A stretch of DNA of 64,000 nucleotides from Eubacterium sp. (GTDB taxonomy: Bacteria; Bacillota; Clostridia; Lachnospirales; Lachnospiraceae), in contig JAFYHN010000055.1 in NCBI GenBank assembly GCA_017539165.1, forward strand, positions 36,710 through 100,709. The letters run 5' to 3'. Position 1 is the stretch's first letter; each line of letters opens with the position of its first letter. A program made the position numbers and the translations under genes. The notes under the pieces were generated by a model. That model was not told the origin of the DNA and ran no database searches. It worked only from the letters and a program-made list of their open reading frames with translations. Below, one piece after another: positions 26,591 through 35,746 of the stretch.

Positions 26591-27772
26591 TTAGTTAATA
26601 TAATTCTTCAATGCCTCAACCTTATCCAGTCTTTCCCAAGGCAGGTCAATATCTACTCTTCCAAAATGTCCATATGCAGCAGTCTGCTTGTAGATAGGTC
26701 TTCTAAGATCAAGCATTTTTATTATTCCGGCAGGTCTGAGATCAAAGTTTTCATTTATAACGTCTGACAGAACGTTGTCATCTATCTTTCCGGTTCCGAA
26801 TGTATCTACCACGATTGATACTGGCTTTGCTACTCCTATCGCATATGCCAACTGGATCTCACACTTGTCTGCAAGCCCTGCTGCAACTATATTTTTAGCT
26901 GCATATCTTGCTGCATAGGCTGCAGATCTATCAACCTTTGTACAGTCTTTTCCTGAGAACGCTCCACCACCGTGTCTTCCATATCCACCATATGTATCTA
27001 CGATAATCTTTCTTCCTGTCAGTCCTGAATCACCATTAGGACCTCCGATAACAAAACGTCCTGTTGGATTGATAAAATACTTTGTATCCTCATCAACCAT
27101 GTCTTTAGGAAGAACTAGTTCAAAAACATATTTTTTTATATCTTCGTGAATCTGCTCCTGTGTAATCTTAGGATCATGCTGAGTTGATAAAACAACTGTA
27201 TCTATTCTTAGAGGCTTTCCGTCTTTTCCATATTCAATAGACACCTGGCTCTTTCCATCAGGTCTTAAGTAACTTAAGGTTCCGTTTTTTCTGACTTCAG
27301 AAAGTCTTCTTGTTAACTTGTGAGCAAGTGAAATCGGAAGTGGCATATATTCATCTGTTTCGTTTGAAGCATAACCGAATACCATCCCCTGATCACCGGC
27401 ACCTATGTCATCCGTTTCTTCCTCTTTTTCCTTTGCTTCCAAAGATTTATCTACGCCCATTGCAATATCTGCAGACTGTTCATCCAGTGCTACTATTACT
27501 CCGCATGTATCTGCATCAAATCCGTACTTTGCTCTGTCATATCCAATCTCTTTAATCGTGTCTCTAACAACCTTCTGAACATCTACATATCCTGTTGTTG
27601 TTATTTCCCCCATAACTAGTACAAGTCCTGTTGTTATACTGGTTTCACAAGCCACTCTGCTGTTCTTATCCTGCTTCATCAATTCGTCGAGAATAGCATC
27701 TGATATCTGATCGCAGATTTTGTCTGGATGTCCTTCCGTTACAGACTCTGATGTAAATATAGTTTTTCCCAT
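26591..27772 (-). CDS. metK: S-adenosylmethionine synthetase
   Basis: 393 residues, full length: [16 protein letters not shown] at the start, [34 protein letters not shown] and [16 protein letters not shown]. Makes SAM from ATP and methionine. AAAAGGAG precedes the start. No S-box riboswitch, often found before Firmicutes metK, is visible in the 200-bp leader; instead the LytTR-type box at 27852-27880 is there. As first gene of the operon it would supply SAM to five radical SAM enzymes and a methyltransferase. Composition is more like housekeeping genes than like the AT-rich core. Whether the genome has another copy cannot be seen. Confidence 0.97.
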   Translation of the reverse strand: MGKTIFTSESVTEGHPDKICDQISDAILDELMKQDKNSRVACETSITTGLVLVMGEITTTGYVDVQKVVRDTIKEIGYDRAKYGFDADTCGVIVALDEQSADIAMGVDKSLEAKEKEEETDDIGAGDQGMVFGYASNETDEYMPLPISLAHKLTRRLSEVRKNGTLSYLRPDGKSQVSIEYGKDGKPLRIDTVVLSTQHDPKITQEQIHEDIKKYVFELVLPKDMVDEDTKYFINPTGRFVIGGPNGDSGLTGRKIIVDTYGGYGRHGGGAFSGKDCTKVDRSAAYAARYAAKNIVAAGLADKCEIQLAYAIGVAKPVSIVVDTFGTGKIDDNVLSDVINENFDLRPAGIIKMLDLRRPIYKQTAAYGHFGRVDIDLPWERLDKVEALKNYIN

Positions 27773-27812
27773 CCCTTACTCCTTTTCATAATCAGTTTCG
27801 TCAACAATCCGA

Positions 27813-27841
27813 ATAATAAAAAAAAAACATTTCAAAAACAA
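27813..27841 (-). promoter_or_regulatory. Promoter of the metK-led biosynthetic operon
   Basis: Minus strand: TTGTTT (27841-27836), 17-bp spacer, TATTAT (27818-27813). The -10 begins 34 bases after the end of the operator, exactly as at the peptide gene. The leader to the metK ATG is about 35 bases. Confidence 0.6.
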
Positions 27842-27851
27842 TCTTCACCTA

Positions 27852-27880
27852 GTGAACGACACATTTAATGAGTGAACGAC
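27852..27880 (-). promoter_or_regulatory. LytTR-type direct-repeat operator of the biosynthetic operon
   Basis: GTGAACGAC at 27852-27860 and 27872-27880 (GTCGTTCAC on the transcribed strand), 20 bp apart. The 29-bp core differs from the peptide-gene operator (4153-4181) at one base in the spacer. It starts right after the terminator of the preceding ABC gene. Confidence 0.88.
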
Positions 27881-27916
27881 AAAAAAATCCCCAGCAGAAT
27901 TTTTTTCCTACTGAGG
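27881..27916 (-). terminator. Terminator of the ABC/DUF1854 operon
   Basis: Minus-strand CCTCAGTAG (27916-27908) pairs with CTGCTGGGG (27897-27889), with wobbles, followed by seven T. It isolates the LytTR-controlled promoter from upstream transcription. Confidence 0.75.
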
Positions 27917-27978
27917 ACTTATAGTAAAATTTTATAGCAATTTTTATACTATCGTTTATTTGTAAAAATCTTGTTTCC

Positions 27979-30138
27979 TCACTGCATCTGCGCAGTGAAA
28001 AGATTGTAGTAAATGCCCTTTTTATCCAGTAATTCTGCGTGTGTTCCGATCTCAGCGATCCTGTGTCCATCGATCACCATGATCCTGTCAGCATTCTTGA
28101 GTGTTGAGAGTCTGTGCGCTATGGCAAATGTAGTCTTGCCGCCCGTCAGTCGCTCCAGCGCTTTCTGGATCATGAACTCACTTTCAGTATCCAGACTGGC
28201 AGTTGCCTCGTCCAGGATCAGAAGTCTCGGATCAGGGAGGATTGCTCTTGCGATAGCAATACGCTGGCGTTCACCACCCGAAAGATTGTGCCCCTTCTCT
28301 CCGACATAAGTATTATATCCATCAGGAAGTCTGCTTATAAAATCATGTGCATTTGCCATCTTAGCAGCACGGATGATTTCTGTGATACTGGCATCAGGCT
28401 TTGAAAATCTGATATTGTCGAGGATTGTTCCCGAGAAAAGAAATGTCTCCTGAAGCACAACTCCAAGCTGCGAATGATATGATTCTCTGCTGATATTCTT
28501 CATATCTTCCCCATCAACAAGAATCCTTCCGTCATCTATCTCATAGAGCCCCATCAACAGGTTGATGAGTGTTGACTTACCGGTACCCGAAGCACCAACG
28601 ATTCCTATCATTTCACCCGGTTTAACGACTGCATTTATATCCTCAAGCACAGGCTGATATGATTTGTAACCGAAGGTCGCATGGTCAAATGTAATCTCAC
28701 CTTTTATCGCTACATCATGACACTCTTCTTCCCTCTCAGGCACTTCCTGAGCAAGTACATCATAGATTCTCTCCAGGCTGCTGGTGAGTCTTGATACCTC
28801 TCTCGGAAGTCGTCCCATCCAGCTTATATACTGGAAGAGCAGTAACGTGTACGATATGAACTGATAAAGCTCACCCACTGACATTTTGCCGGCAAATACG
28901 TCATTTCCTCCAAAGTATACAACTATAACAACGCCCATTCCCATCAGAAACGAGAGCATTAGATTAAATATTCCCCAGAAGCGGTCATTTCTCATCTGAA
29001 CCTCTGCAAATTCACCTGACAGGACTTTGAATCTTTCCGACTCATCCTTCTCCTTGCCGTAGGTTTTTACAACTCGCATGCCCGAGATAACATCCTGCAG
29101 ATCACTCGAGACATCATCATTCTTCTTGAACTGAAGATGGAAAATCCTGCCCATCGTCTTTCTGAAAACGATCACAATCGCAGAGACGATCGGCACAAAG
29201 ATAAATGTCAGAAGTGCCAGCTTCACATTTAGTATGAGCATGAAGATAATATCCCAGATGAAGATGAAAAATACCGCAAACAGATTACAGAATACATCCT
29301 CCATAAATTCACGGATAAATGTAGTATCCTGCACTATTCTGTTCAAAAGTTCTCCCGGTCGTCTGTCATTTATAAACTCCAGCGGAAGCTGCTGATACTT
29401 CTCAAAAAGAGCCACTCTCAGGTCCGCGGATATCTTCGCACCCAGCTTCGTTGAAGCATTGCTTTTCATGATATTTATGATAACTATCGCAACGCTGAGT
29501 GAGAACATTATCGCCAGAAATCCAAGGGCCTGACGCATTCCGCCGCCCTCTTTCAGAACGTCATTTATAAGGTGTTTCTGAATCTCCGGGTTAAGAAGCG
29601 TAGTCACTGCAACGAGGATCATCAGTAAGAATATTCCCGCAAAATCCTTTTTGTAAGACTTGATCATCTTCGTGAAAACACTCAGGAATCCGCCCTGCTT
29701 TGAGCACTTCGGACATTGTTTTGTTCCCGGTATTACACGTCCGCATATCGGACATATTCTCTCGTATTCGGTACTGATAACTTCTTCAAATCTGCCCGAT
29801 ATGAGGATATTTATCCCTCTTGCAACATAAGCATATCTGCTAAGATGCTTTGATGAATAGTGAACCAGTACCCTATCCATTCCATTCTGTCTGATCGACA
29901 AGATTCCTCCGCCGATGCCCGGTTCGGAAGCTGCCGATTCACAGTCTTTTATGTCATATATCTTTTTGTCTTCCCCACGGAATATATAGAGCATCTTCGT
30001 TGTAACTACAAAGAATGAGTCATCCGTCCAGCGCCCATTTTCATCTATATCCACCGGTACAGCATAGTATATTCTCTCATCCTCGGAAAGCTTGATCTCA
30101 CCCTCTATATTCTGTGGAAGGTCATATCTAAGTATCAT
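27979..30138 (-). CDS. ABC exporter with N-terminal zinc-ribbon-containing extension
   Basis: Start 30138 (MILRYDLPQN) has GGAG 8 bases upstream. Residues 1-150 are a soluble domain ending in CPICG...CPKC, a zinc ribbon. A six-helix exporter domain follows, then the ATPase with GASGTGKSTLINLL, NLSGGERQRIAIARA and LLILDEATASLD. It probably forms a heterodimer with the ABC protein at 30768-33041. Such extended ABC proteins flanking DUF1854 are annotated in public genomes (from memory) as cyanophycin-metabolism-associated; no cyanophycin gene is in this window. Substrate unknown. Confidence 0.85.
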   Translation of the reverse strand: MILRYDLPQNIEGEIKLSEDERIYYAVPVDIDENGRWTDDSFFVVTTKMLYIFRGEDKKIYDIKDCESAASEPGIGGGILSIRQNGMDRVLVHYSSKHLSRYAYVARGINILISGRFEEVISTEYERICPICGRVIPGTKQCPKCSKQGGFLSVFTKMIKSYKKDFAGIFLLMILVAVTTLLNPEIQKHLINDVLKEGGGMRQALGFLAIMFSLSVAIVIINIMKSNASTKLGAKISADLRVALFEKYQQLPLEFINDRRPGELLNRIVQDTTFIREFMEDVFCNLFAVFFIFIWDIIFMLILNVKLALLTFIFVPIVSAIVIVFRKTMGRIFHLQFKKNDDVSSDLQDVISGMRVVKTYGKEKDESERFKVLSGEFAEVQMRNDRFWGIFNLMLSFLMGMGVVIVVYFGGNDVFAGKMSVGELYQFISYTLLLFQYISWMGRLPREVSRLTSSLERIYDVLAQEVPEREEECHDVAIKGEITFDHATFGYKSYQPVLEDINAVVKPGEMIGIVGASGTGKSTLINLLMGLYEIDDGRILVDGEDMKNISRESYHSQLGVVLQETFLFSGTILDNIRFSKPDASITEIIRAAKMANAHDFISRLPDGYNTYVGEKGHNLSGGERQRIAIARAILPDPRLLILDEATASLDTESEFMIQKALERLTGGKTTFAIAHRLSTLKNADRIMVIDGHRIAEIGTHAELLDKKGIYYNLFTAQMQ

Positions 30139-30161
30139 ATATTTTCTCCATTTCCCCAATA

Positions 30162-30212
30162 GATGACAGTTGAGATGACAGTTGAAATCTGATTTCAGGT
30201 GTCATCTTTTTT
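30162..30212. repeat. Palindromic repeat shared with the terminator at 57605
   Basis: Stem GATGACAGTTGAAATC (30174-30189) and GATTTCAGGTGTCATC (30191-30206), then six T on the plus strand; a partial extra copy lies at 30162-30173. The same layout is found at 57605-57643. It sits between DUF1854 and the ABC gene; its T-tract faces the plus strand, so it would stop antisense rather than operon transcription. Confidence 0.6.
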
Positions 30213-30217
30213 GTTGC

Positions 30218-30754
30218 TTACAGGAACAGGTCCAGCATTCGGCGTTCTTTCTGTGTCAGTTTCTCAACATCTCTTATCTCGAATCTGTTTTCGTCCACAT
30301 CAGAGATAATAAGTCTGACTTCTGAAAGTTTTGCAACAGCATTTGAACCCATATTGATTGCAAACTTGCATTCTCCTTTATCAGTCATAACATGAAAATA
30401 TGCATATCCATATTCGTCTTTTATGCTGTATATCTTCTGGATGACCGGAGTGAAGTAGCTGAGATTCAACTGATGATTCAGAATGTCTCTTGTCTCTTCA
30501 GGCATCTCTGCCAGATCCTCGATTATCCCTATCTCCCTTTCACCATTTCCATGTTCTCTTATCGAGATATACTTGTCTGCATCGGAAAATGGAAAGAGTC
30601 TCACAACCTTTACCCTGTCATAATGAGTTCCGTCATAATCCAGACTGACGAATCCACCTTCAGTCTGCTGGAACTTATCCTTTGCTGTTATTATATGTAT
30701 CGCCGTCATTTCTTCGGCTTTTTTCTCGTATATATTTATCGTATTCTCTGCCAT
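30218..30754 (-). CDS. DUF1854 protein
   Basis: 178 residues, no signal or membrane segment. YKIYSIKDEYGYAYFHV-like and NMGSNAVAKLSEVRLIISDVDENRFEI features match DUF1854 as I recall it, a family found next to ABC exporters of the kind on both sides here. Fourteen bases from the upstream ABC gene. It may be a cytosolic partner of the transporter. Biochemical function unknown. Confidence 0.7.
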   Translation of the reverse strand: MAENTINIYEKKAEEMTAIHIITAKDKFQQTEGGFVSLDYDGTHYDRVKVVRLFPFSDADKYISIREHGNGEREIGIIEDLAEMPEETRDILNHQLNLSYFTPVIQKIYSIKDEYGYAYFHVMTDKGECKFAINMGSNAVAKLSEVRLIISDVDENRFEIRDVEKLTQKERRMLDLFL

Positions 30755-30767
30755 TTTTAACTCCTTA

Positions 30768-33041
30768 TTACATTGCGTTCAGTGCAAGAGACTTGTTCTG
30801 AAGTTCAAGCAGATTGTGGAAGATTCCTTCATCCAGCTTGTTCAGTTCTTCTTCAGTTCCTTCTTCCACGATTCTTCCGCCATCTATTACGATCAATCTG
30901 TCTGCATCTCGAAGAGTAGACAGTCTGTGTGCTATAGAAAGGGTTGTCCTTCCCTGAACCAGATATCTCAGTGAATTCTGTATAGCCTTCTCTGTCTCAG
31001 TATCGACGCTGGCTGTCGCCTCATCAAGTATCAGTATCTTCGGATCGGCCAGAATAGCTCGGGCGATAGATATTCTCTGCTTCTCTCCTCCTGAGAGGTC
31101 CTTGCCCGACGCACCTATTATCGTATCGTATCCGTCCGGCAGCTTAGATATGAAGTCGTGTGCGCTCGCCAGCTTGGCAGCACGGATTATGTCAGCTCTC
31201 GATGCATTTTCATTTCCGTAAGCGATGTTCTTCGCGACCGAACCCATGAATATATATGTATCCTGCGAAACCATGGCTACATTTCTTCGCAGATCCGAAA
31301 GCGCCAGGTCCTTTACGTCCGTCCCATCAATCTTGATGGTTCCTTCATTTACGTCATAAAGTCTGGAGATAAGATTGACCAATGTAGACTTGCCCGCTCC
31401 AGATCTACCAACGATTCCCAGCATCTCGCCTTCTTTAACTTTGAGATTTATGTTCTTCAGAACCGGTCGTCCCACCTGATAGCCAAATGTCACACCATCC
31501 AGCTCTATCTCGCCTCTTGGTGCGTCAAGTCTGACCGGATTCTCCTTCTCCTGTATCTCAGGTATCGCATCTATTATCTCAAAAAGTCGCTCAGCTGAAT
31601 TGATACTGTCTGACCACATTCTGAATACCCATGCAAAGAAGTTCATAGGGCCGTTCAGCTGCATTACATATCCGACAAATGTGATCAGCACACCAAGGTC
31701 AATCTTGTCTGTTTTAAGCACGAAGAAAACTCCGACTATCCAGATCCATATACTTGATATTTCTTGAACCATGTTGTAAAGAATTGAGAAACGGTTTCTC
31801 AGTTTTACGATATTTATCTCAGCTTCACAGAGATTCTCATTCGGGTGCATGAATCGCTCTATTTCTGCATTCTGCTGACCAAATGCCTTTACAACACGAG
31901 CGCCGGTCAGGTTGTCATTTGCCTTTCCAGTGACCGCCTTCTCAGCACGGTGTCTCTTACCTGAAAGTGTCCAGAGTCCTGGACGAAGTTTAACGGTCAT
32001 AAATACAAGCAGTGGCAGGAGTATGCAGGCAATCAGAGCCATCTGCCAGTTGAGCCTGTACATTACGATAAATGTCACAACAATCGTTATTCCATGTATA
32101 AATATCATCGGCAGTCCGTCTATAAAGAAGTCTCTCACCTTTTCTGAATCACGGAGAACTCTAGTCATCAGACCGCCCGTCTGCTTATTCACATAGAAAT
32201 CCAGCGAAAGCCTGCTCATCGCATCAAAAACATCCGTCTTGATATCTCTTACCGCGTGACTAGATACCTTCGCCATTATAAAAACATTCAGATAAGACGA
32301 AAACTCAGCAAGAAATCTGCAGCCGATCATTACCATGGCGACGGCAAAAAGCGCGAGCGCATACTTGCCTCCAAGCCCAAATTGAGCAAGAAATGTATCA
32401 TCCTTTTCAAGTACATGATCGAATAGAACCTTACCGATAATGTACGGCCATGCCAGTCCCATAACTGCCGTAACAATATAAGTGCAGCACAGTGTCGCTA
32501 TTCCAAGTTTATATTTCAAAAAGTATTTGAGAGTTCTCCCAAAGATAGAACGCTTGCTCTTCTTAGGCGTGATCTCTTCTTCCTCTTCCTTATCAGGAAT
32601 TCCATCCATGAGATCATTTCCACTTTTGATATTTCTTATCTGATTTATGAATATATTCATCTGTCCCAGATATCTATACGTGATTGCAGCAACCTGCTCA
32701 AACTCACCGTCATATTCCGCTGTGAGACTTGCCGAACCCACACCTCTCTCAAGATGAATATGCGCCAGCTTATCGATATCGTAAAGCTTGACCGCATAAT
32801 CTCCAAGCTCCTCATCCGATGTAGTATCCTGTATCTTCGCACCTCTGAAATAATGTATATATTCAAGCGGAGTCTCTATAGTGCAGAGCCCCACCATCTT
32901 TTTTGTCAGGAAAATGTACCCCGTAAGATATTCACTTCCAAATGAAAGATCAAGCGGACAAACTGAGAGCACATCTTTCTCGCTGATATCATTTTCCGCA
33001 AGCTGTTTTAAAGCCTTTTTTGTAAGTTTATTCTCTTTCAT
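30768..33041 (-). CDS. ABC exporter with N-terminal soluble domain
   Basis: 757 residues. The first 165 residues are a soluble domain with an acidic stretch (KEEEEEIT); then six helices; then Walker A GRSGAGKSTLVNLI, signature DLSGGEKQRISIARA, Walker B ILILDEATASVD. All catalytic motifs are intact, so if it pairs with the other ABC protein both sites should be active. AGGAGG precedes the start, itself directly after a terminator hairpin. Confidence 0.87.
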   Translation of the reverse strand: MKENKLTKKALKQLAENDISEKDVLSVCPLDLSFGSEYLTGYIFLTKKMVGLCTIETPLEYIHYFRGAKIQDTTSDEELGDYAVKLYDIDKLAHIHLERGVGSASLTAEYDGEFEQVAAITYRYLGQMNIFINQIRNIKSGNDLMDGIPDKEEEEEITPKKSKRSIFGRTLKYFLKYKLGIATLCCTYIVTAVMGLAWPYIIGKVLFDHVLEKDDTFLAQFGLGGKYALALFAVAMVMIGCRFLAEFSSYLNVFIMAKVSSHAVRDIKTDVFDAMSRLSLDFYVNKQTGGLMTRVLRDSEKVRDFFIDGLPMIFIHGITIVVTFIVMYRLNWQMALIACILLPLLVFMTVKLRPGLWTLSGKRHRAEKAVTGKANDNLTGARVVKAFGQQNAEIERFMHPNENLCEAEINIVKLRNRFSILYNMVQEISSIWIWIVGVFFVLKTDKIDLGVLITFVGYVMQLNGPMNFFAWVFRMWSDSINSAERLFEIIDAIPEIQEKENPVRLDAPRGEIELDGVTFGYQVGRPVLKNINLKVKEGEMLGIVGRSGAGKSTLVNLISRLYDVNEGTIKIDGTDVKDLALSDLRRNVAMVSQDTYIFMGSVAKNIAYGNENASRADIIRAAKLASAHDFISKLPDGYDTIIGASGKDLSGGEKQRISIARAILADPKILILDEATASVDTETEKAIQNSLRYLVQGRTTLSIAHRLSTLRDADRLIVIDGGRIVEEGTEEELNKLDEGIFHNLLELQNKSLALNAM

Positions 33042-33052
33042 GACGCCTCCTA

Positions 33053-33092
33053 AAAACGAAAAACCCCCACTGCATAAACACAGTGAGGGTTT
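33053..33092 (-). terminator. Terminator or attenuator ahead of the ABC/DUF1854 operon
   Basis: AAACCCTCACTG / CAGTGGGGGTTT stem (33092-33081 with 33072-33061) followed by TTTTTCGTTTTT on the minus strand. Only about 20 bases separate it from the ABC start, leaving no room for a promoter, so the ABC genes may be transcribed by read-through from 33290. Confidence 0.75.
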
Positions 33093-33119
33093 GCTAAAAA
33101 CCGCATATCCTAGTATATC

Positions 33120-33239
33120 CTAAAAAGGTCTATAAGGAGCGCGAAAAACAAAATCACGGTGAATCATGCAATATTCATCCATATGAATTCTAAATGTATC
33201 AATATCTCTTCTTGTCTTAAAACATAGTGTTGTATACAT
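33120..33239 (-). CDS. Small 39-residue protein, unknown
   Basis: ATG at 33239 with AAAGGAG eight bases upstream; TAG at 33122-33120. Begins MYTTLCFKTRRDIDTF and ends FVFRAPYRPF; basic and aromatic, two Cys, no membrane segment. A good promoter lies 46 bases upstream of the ATG (33285-33313) and a terminator follows. It could be a real small protein or a leader ORF controlling read-through into the ABC operon. Confidence 0.5.
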   Translation of the reverse strand: MYTTLCFKTRRDIDTFRIHMDEYCMIHRDFVFRAPYRPF

Positions 33240-33284
33240 ATATTCGCACTCCTTTCCTTACATATTTCGTTTAGTGATTTTTAC

Positions 33285-33313
33285 ACTTTACTATATATGC
33301 TTAATCATTGCAA
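33285..33313 (-). promoter_or_regulatory. Promoter of small ORF / ABC operon
   Basis: Minus strand TTGCAA (33313-33308), 17-bp spacer, TAAAGT (33290-33285). Confidence 0.55.
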
Positions 33314-33362
33314 GCGTTTTTTTCATTACTTATTTCATTACCTATCGAATGGCTTGAAAATA

Positions 33363-34718
33363 TTACAGGATGTCTACATGTTCTCCGTTAAGAGCTTTGT
33401 TCATGCTTCGTACTGCACAGAATTTTCCGCACATCGAGCATGTATCATCATGCTCTGGTGATCTGTCATCACGTATAGCTTTAGCTGTCTCAGGATCAAG
33501 TGCACACTCCCACTGCTTATCCCAGTCAAGTGCTCTTCTCGCATCACCCATAGCATTATCGATATCCATAGCATGAGGAATCTTCTTGGCGATATCTGCT
33601 GCATGAGCGGCAATCTTAGAGGCAATGATTCCCTGCTTAACGTCATCAAGATTCGGAAGTGCAAGGTGCTCTGCTGGTGTTACATAGCAGAGGAAAGCAG
33701 CTCCTGCAGATGCAGCGATAGCTCCACCGATTGCTGATGTGATGTGATCATATCCTGGTGCGATATCTGTAACGATAGGTCCAAGTACATAGAATGGTGC
33801 GCCCATACATATAGTCTGCTGAATCTTCATATTTGCAGCAATCTGATCCATAGGCATATGTCCAGGTCCTTCAACCATTACCTGAACATCCTTCTCCCAT
33901 GCACGCTTTGTAAGCTCTCCAAGACGTACAAGTTCTTCGATCTGACATACATCACTTCCGTCAGCAAGACATCCCGGACGACATGCATCACCAAGTGAGA
34001 TTGTTACATCATACTCGCGGCATATTTCAAGTATCTCATCATAGTACTCATAAAATGGGTTCTCCTCACCAGTCATGCACATCCATGCAAATACCAATGA
34101 ACCACCTCTTGATACTATGTTCATCTTTCTCTTATGTTTTCTGATCTGCTCTATAGTCTTACGAGTGATTCCGCAGTGAAGTGTTACAAAATCTACACCG
34201 TCTTCAGCATGAAGTCTGACTACATCGAGGAAATCCTGTGCTGTAAGAGTCTCAAGGTCTCTCTGATAGTGGATTACACTATCGTAAACAGGAACTGTTC
34301 CGATCATCGCAGGACACTCACTTGTAAGCTTTCTTCTGAAAGGCTGTGTGTCTCCGTGTGATGAAAGATCCATGATGGCCTCAGCTCCCATATTGACAGC
34401 TTCCATAACCTTCTTCATCTCTATATCATAATCCTTACAGTCACGTGATACACCAAGATTGACATTTATCTTAGTCTTGAGCATAGAACCTACTCCATTA
34501 GGATCGATACACTTGTGATTCTTGTTGGCACAGATTGCTACCTGCCCTCTCGCAACAAGGTCACGTATCTCCTCTTCAGTTCTGTACTCCTTAGCTGCTA
34601 CTGCTTTCATTTCCGGTGTGATGATACCCTTTCTTGCGGCATCCATCTGAGTTGTGTAATTTCTTTCACCGGCGCCTTCACTGAGTTTCTTCTCTGTGAT
34701 GTTTAATGCTTCTGTCAT
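33363..34718 (-). CDS. thiC: Phosphomethylpyrimidine synthase
   Basis: Radical SAM enzyme that converts AIR to HMP phosphate for thiamine. Start 34718 ([11 protein letters not shown]) has AAAAGGAG upstream; the longer frame is not needed. [48 protein letters not shown] and the C-terminal [10 protein letters not shown] cluster motif are clear. Last gene of the thiamine operon. No TPP riboswitch was found in the 136-bp gap before it, so it depends on the one at 39030 or an unseen promoter. Confidence 0.96.
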   Translation of the reverse strand: MTEALNITEKKLSEGAGERNYTTQMDAARKGIITPEMKAVAAKEYRTEEEIRDLVARGQVAICANKNHKCIDPNGVGSMLKTKINVNLGVSRDCKDYDIEMKKVMEAVNMGAEAIMDLSSHGDTQPFRRKLTSECPAMIGTVPVYDSVIHYQRDLETLTAQDFLDVVRLHAEDGVDFVTLHCGITRKTIEQIRKHKRKMNIVSRGGSLVFAWMCMTGEENPFYEYYDEILEICREYDVTISLGDACRPGCLADGSDVCQIEELVRLGELTKRAWEKDVQVMVEGPGHMPMDQIAANMKIQQTICMGAPFYVLGPIVTDIAPGYDHITSAIGGAIAASAGAAFLCYVTPAEHLALPNLDDVKQGIIASKIAAHAADIAKKIPHAMDIDNAMGDARRALDWDKQWECALDPETAKAIRDDRSPEHDDTCSMCGKFCAVRSMNKALNGEHVDIL

Positions 34719-34854
34719 GATTTTCTCCTTTTCTTTTTGCATTAATTTTTCTTTTGCGATACAAGGTGGTGCCCCCAATGTACCGCAGCTACAGTTAATC
34801 ATATCACTATAAATATATGTATAAGGATCATCTGCTGTTCAAATAATCTTCAAG

Positions 34855-35496
34855 CTATCGCCTGAAACTATTCAGCAGTTCCCCAACATTTTCACTTTCC
34901 ATAGCACTGCTCATGATACATGCTCCCGCCGCACCAGCGCTCAGTGCCTCATCTATATTCTCCGGTGAAATACCACCTATAGCGTACACCGGAAATGTCA
35001 TCTCTTCCGTTACACTTCTTAAAAACTCAAGGCCCCTTCCCGGAAGTCCCTTCTTGCAATCCGTATCATATATATGACCTGCAAGAATATACGTACATCC
35101 CAGCTCCTCTGCTCTCTTAGCATCCTCAACACTGTGACATGACGCTCCTAGCTCAGAAACTCCCAGTTCATTTTGTAATTCTCCCCGTATGTCACCCGAC
35201 TGATCCAATCCCATATCAGAACACAGCTCTTCTAATACATGGAGTGGGAGATGGATTCCATCCGGTCTCAGCTCCCTGGCGACCCTGTAGAAATAATGCA
35301 AGATCAGCTTCGTTCCTTCCTCCCTACAAATTGGAAGAAACCACGCAACAAGTTCCTTATACTCATCCTCACTCATATCCTTCTCCCGAAGGATGATCGC
35401 AGACGGATGCGCCTTCGCAATCTCCACAAGCTTCTCTCTATAATCCCCCCGACAGAGGTGCCTATTCGTAACGCAGATGATGTCGCTACCCTTCAT
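34855..35496 (-). CDS. thiE: Thiamine phosphate synthase / TenI family protein
   Basis: TIM barrel of about 213 residues. The start at 35496 (MKGSDIICVTNRHL) has GGAG 9 bases upstream. GASCHSVEDAKRAEELG, YILAGHIYDTDCKKGLPGRG and YAIGGISPENI match ThiE/TenI. The HxGQxD motif of canonical ThiE is replaced by DGIHLPLHVLEEL, so it could be a TenI-type aromatase; position in an operon without another thiE favours synthase function or both. It should couple HMP-PP with the thiazole. Confidence 0.75.
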   Translation of the reverse strand: MKGSDIICVTNRHLCRGDYREKLVEIAKAHPSAIILREKDMSEDEYKELVAWFLPICREEGTKLILHYFYRVARELRPDGIHLPLHVLEELCSDMGLDQSGDIRGELQNELGVSELGASCHSVEDAKRAEELGCTYILAGHIYDTDCKKGLPGRGLEFLRSVTEEMTFPVYAIGGISPENIDEALSAGAAGACIMSSAMESENVGELLNSFRR

Positions 35497-35530
35497 ACTC
35501 TTCATCTCCTTTACCTTGTTACTACATCTC

Positions 35531-35726
35531 CGCGCTAAGATGGACTAGCTAAGTACAGAAGCATGTCTGCTCAACTCAGCTTGCGCACGGTTTGGGCCGC
35601 CCCTAGCGGACGCTTCGCTCGCTAAGCTCTCAGACACCTAAAGGCGTCTGAATCGCTAAGCGCCGAGACCCAAAACGGTCTCGCAGGCATGCTCCGTACT
35701 TTACGCTTATGTCCATCTTATACGCG
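35531..35726. repeat. GC-rich 196-bp foldback element 1
   Basis: Imperfect inverted arms: TAAGATGGAC...AAGTAC...GCATG (35536-35565) against CATGCTCCGTACTT...GTCCATCTTA (35688-35720). Inside are further hairpins and the phrases CGGACGCTTCG, GCTAAGCTCTCA and TGAATCGCTAAGC. No coding capacity seen. Much richer in GC than the flanking genes. Confidence 0.75.
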
Positions 35727-35746
35727 CTGAACCCTTTCAATTGCGA

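Noticed and set aside
24362-27772. metK, radical SAM and isomerase genes as a unit separate from the pathway
   Set aside because: No terminator or promoter was seen between metK and cysteine synthase; gaps are short or overlapping, so a single operon is simpler, although composition differs.
27773-27978. SAM (S-box) riboswitch expected before metK
   Set aside because: I looked for the conserved S-box blocks on the minus strand and saw only a terminator, the LytTR-type box and a short AT-rich leader.
34719-34854. Second TPP riboswitch before thiC
   Set aside because: The gap lacks the CTGAGA and ACCTGAT...GGATAATGCC blocks that are clear at 39030-39118.
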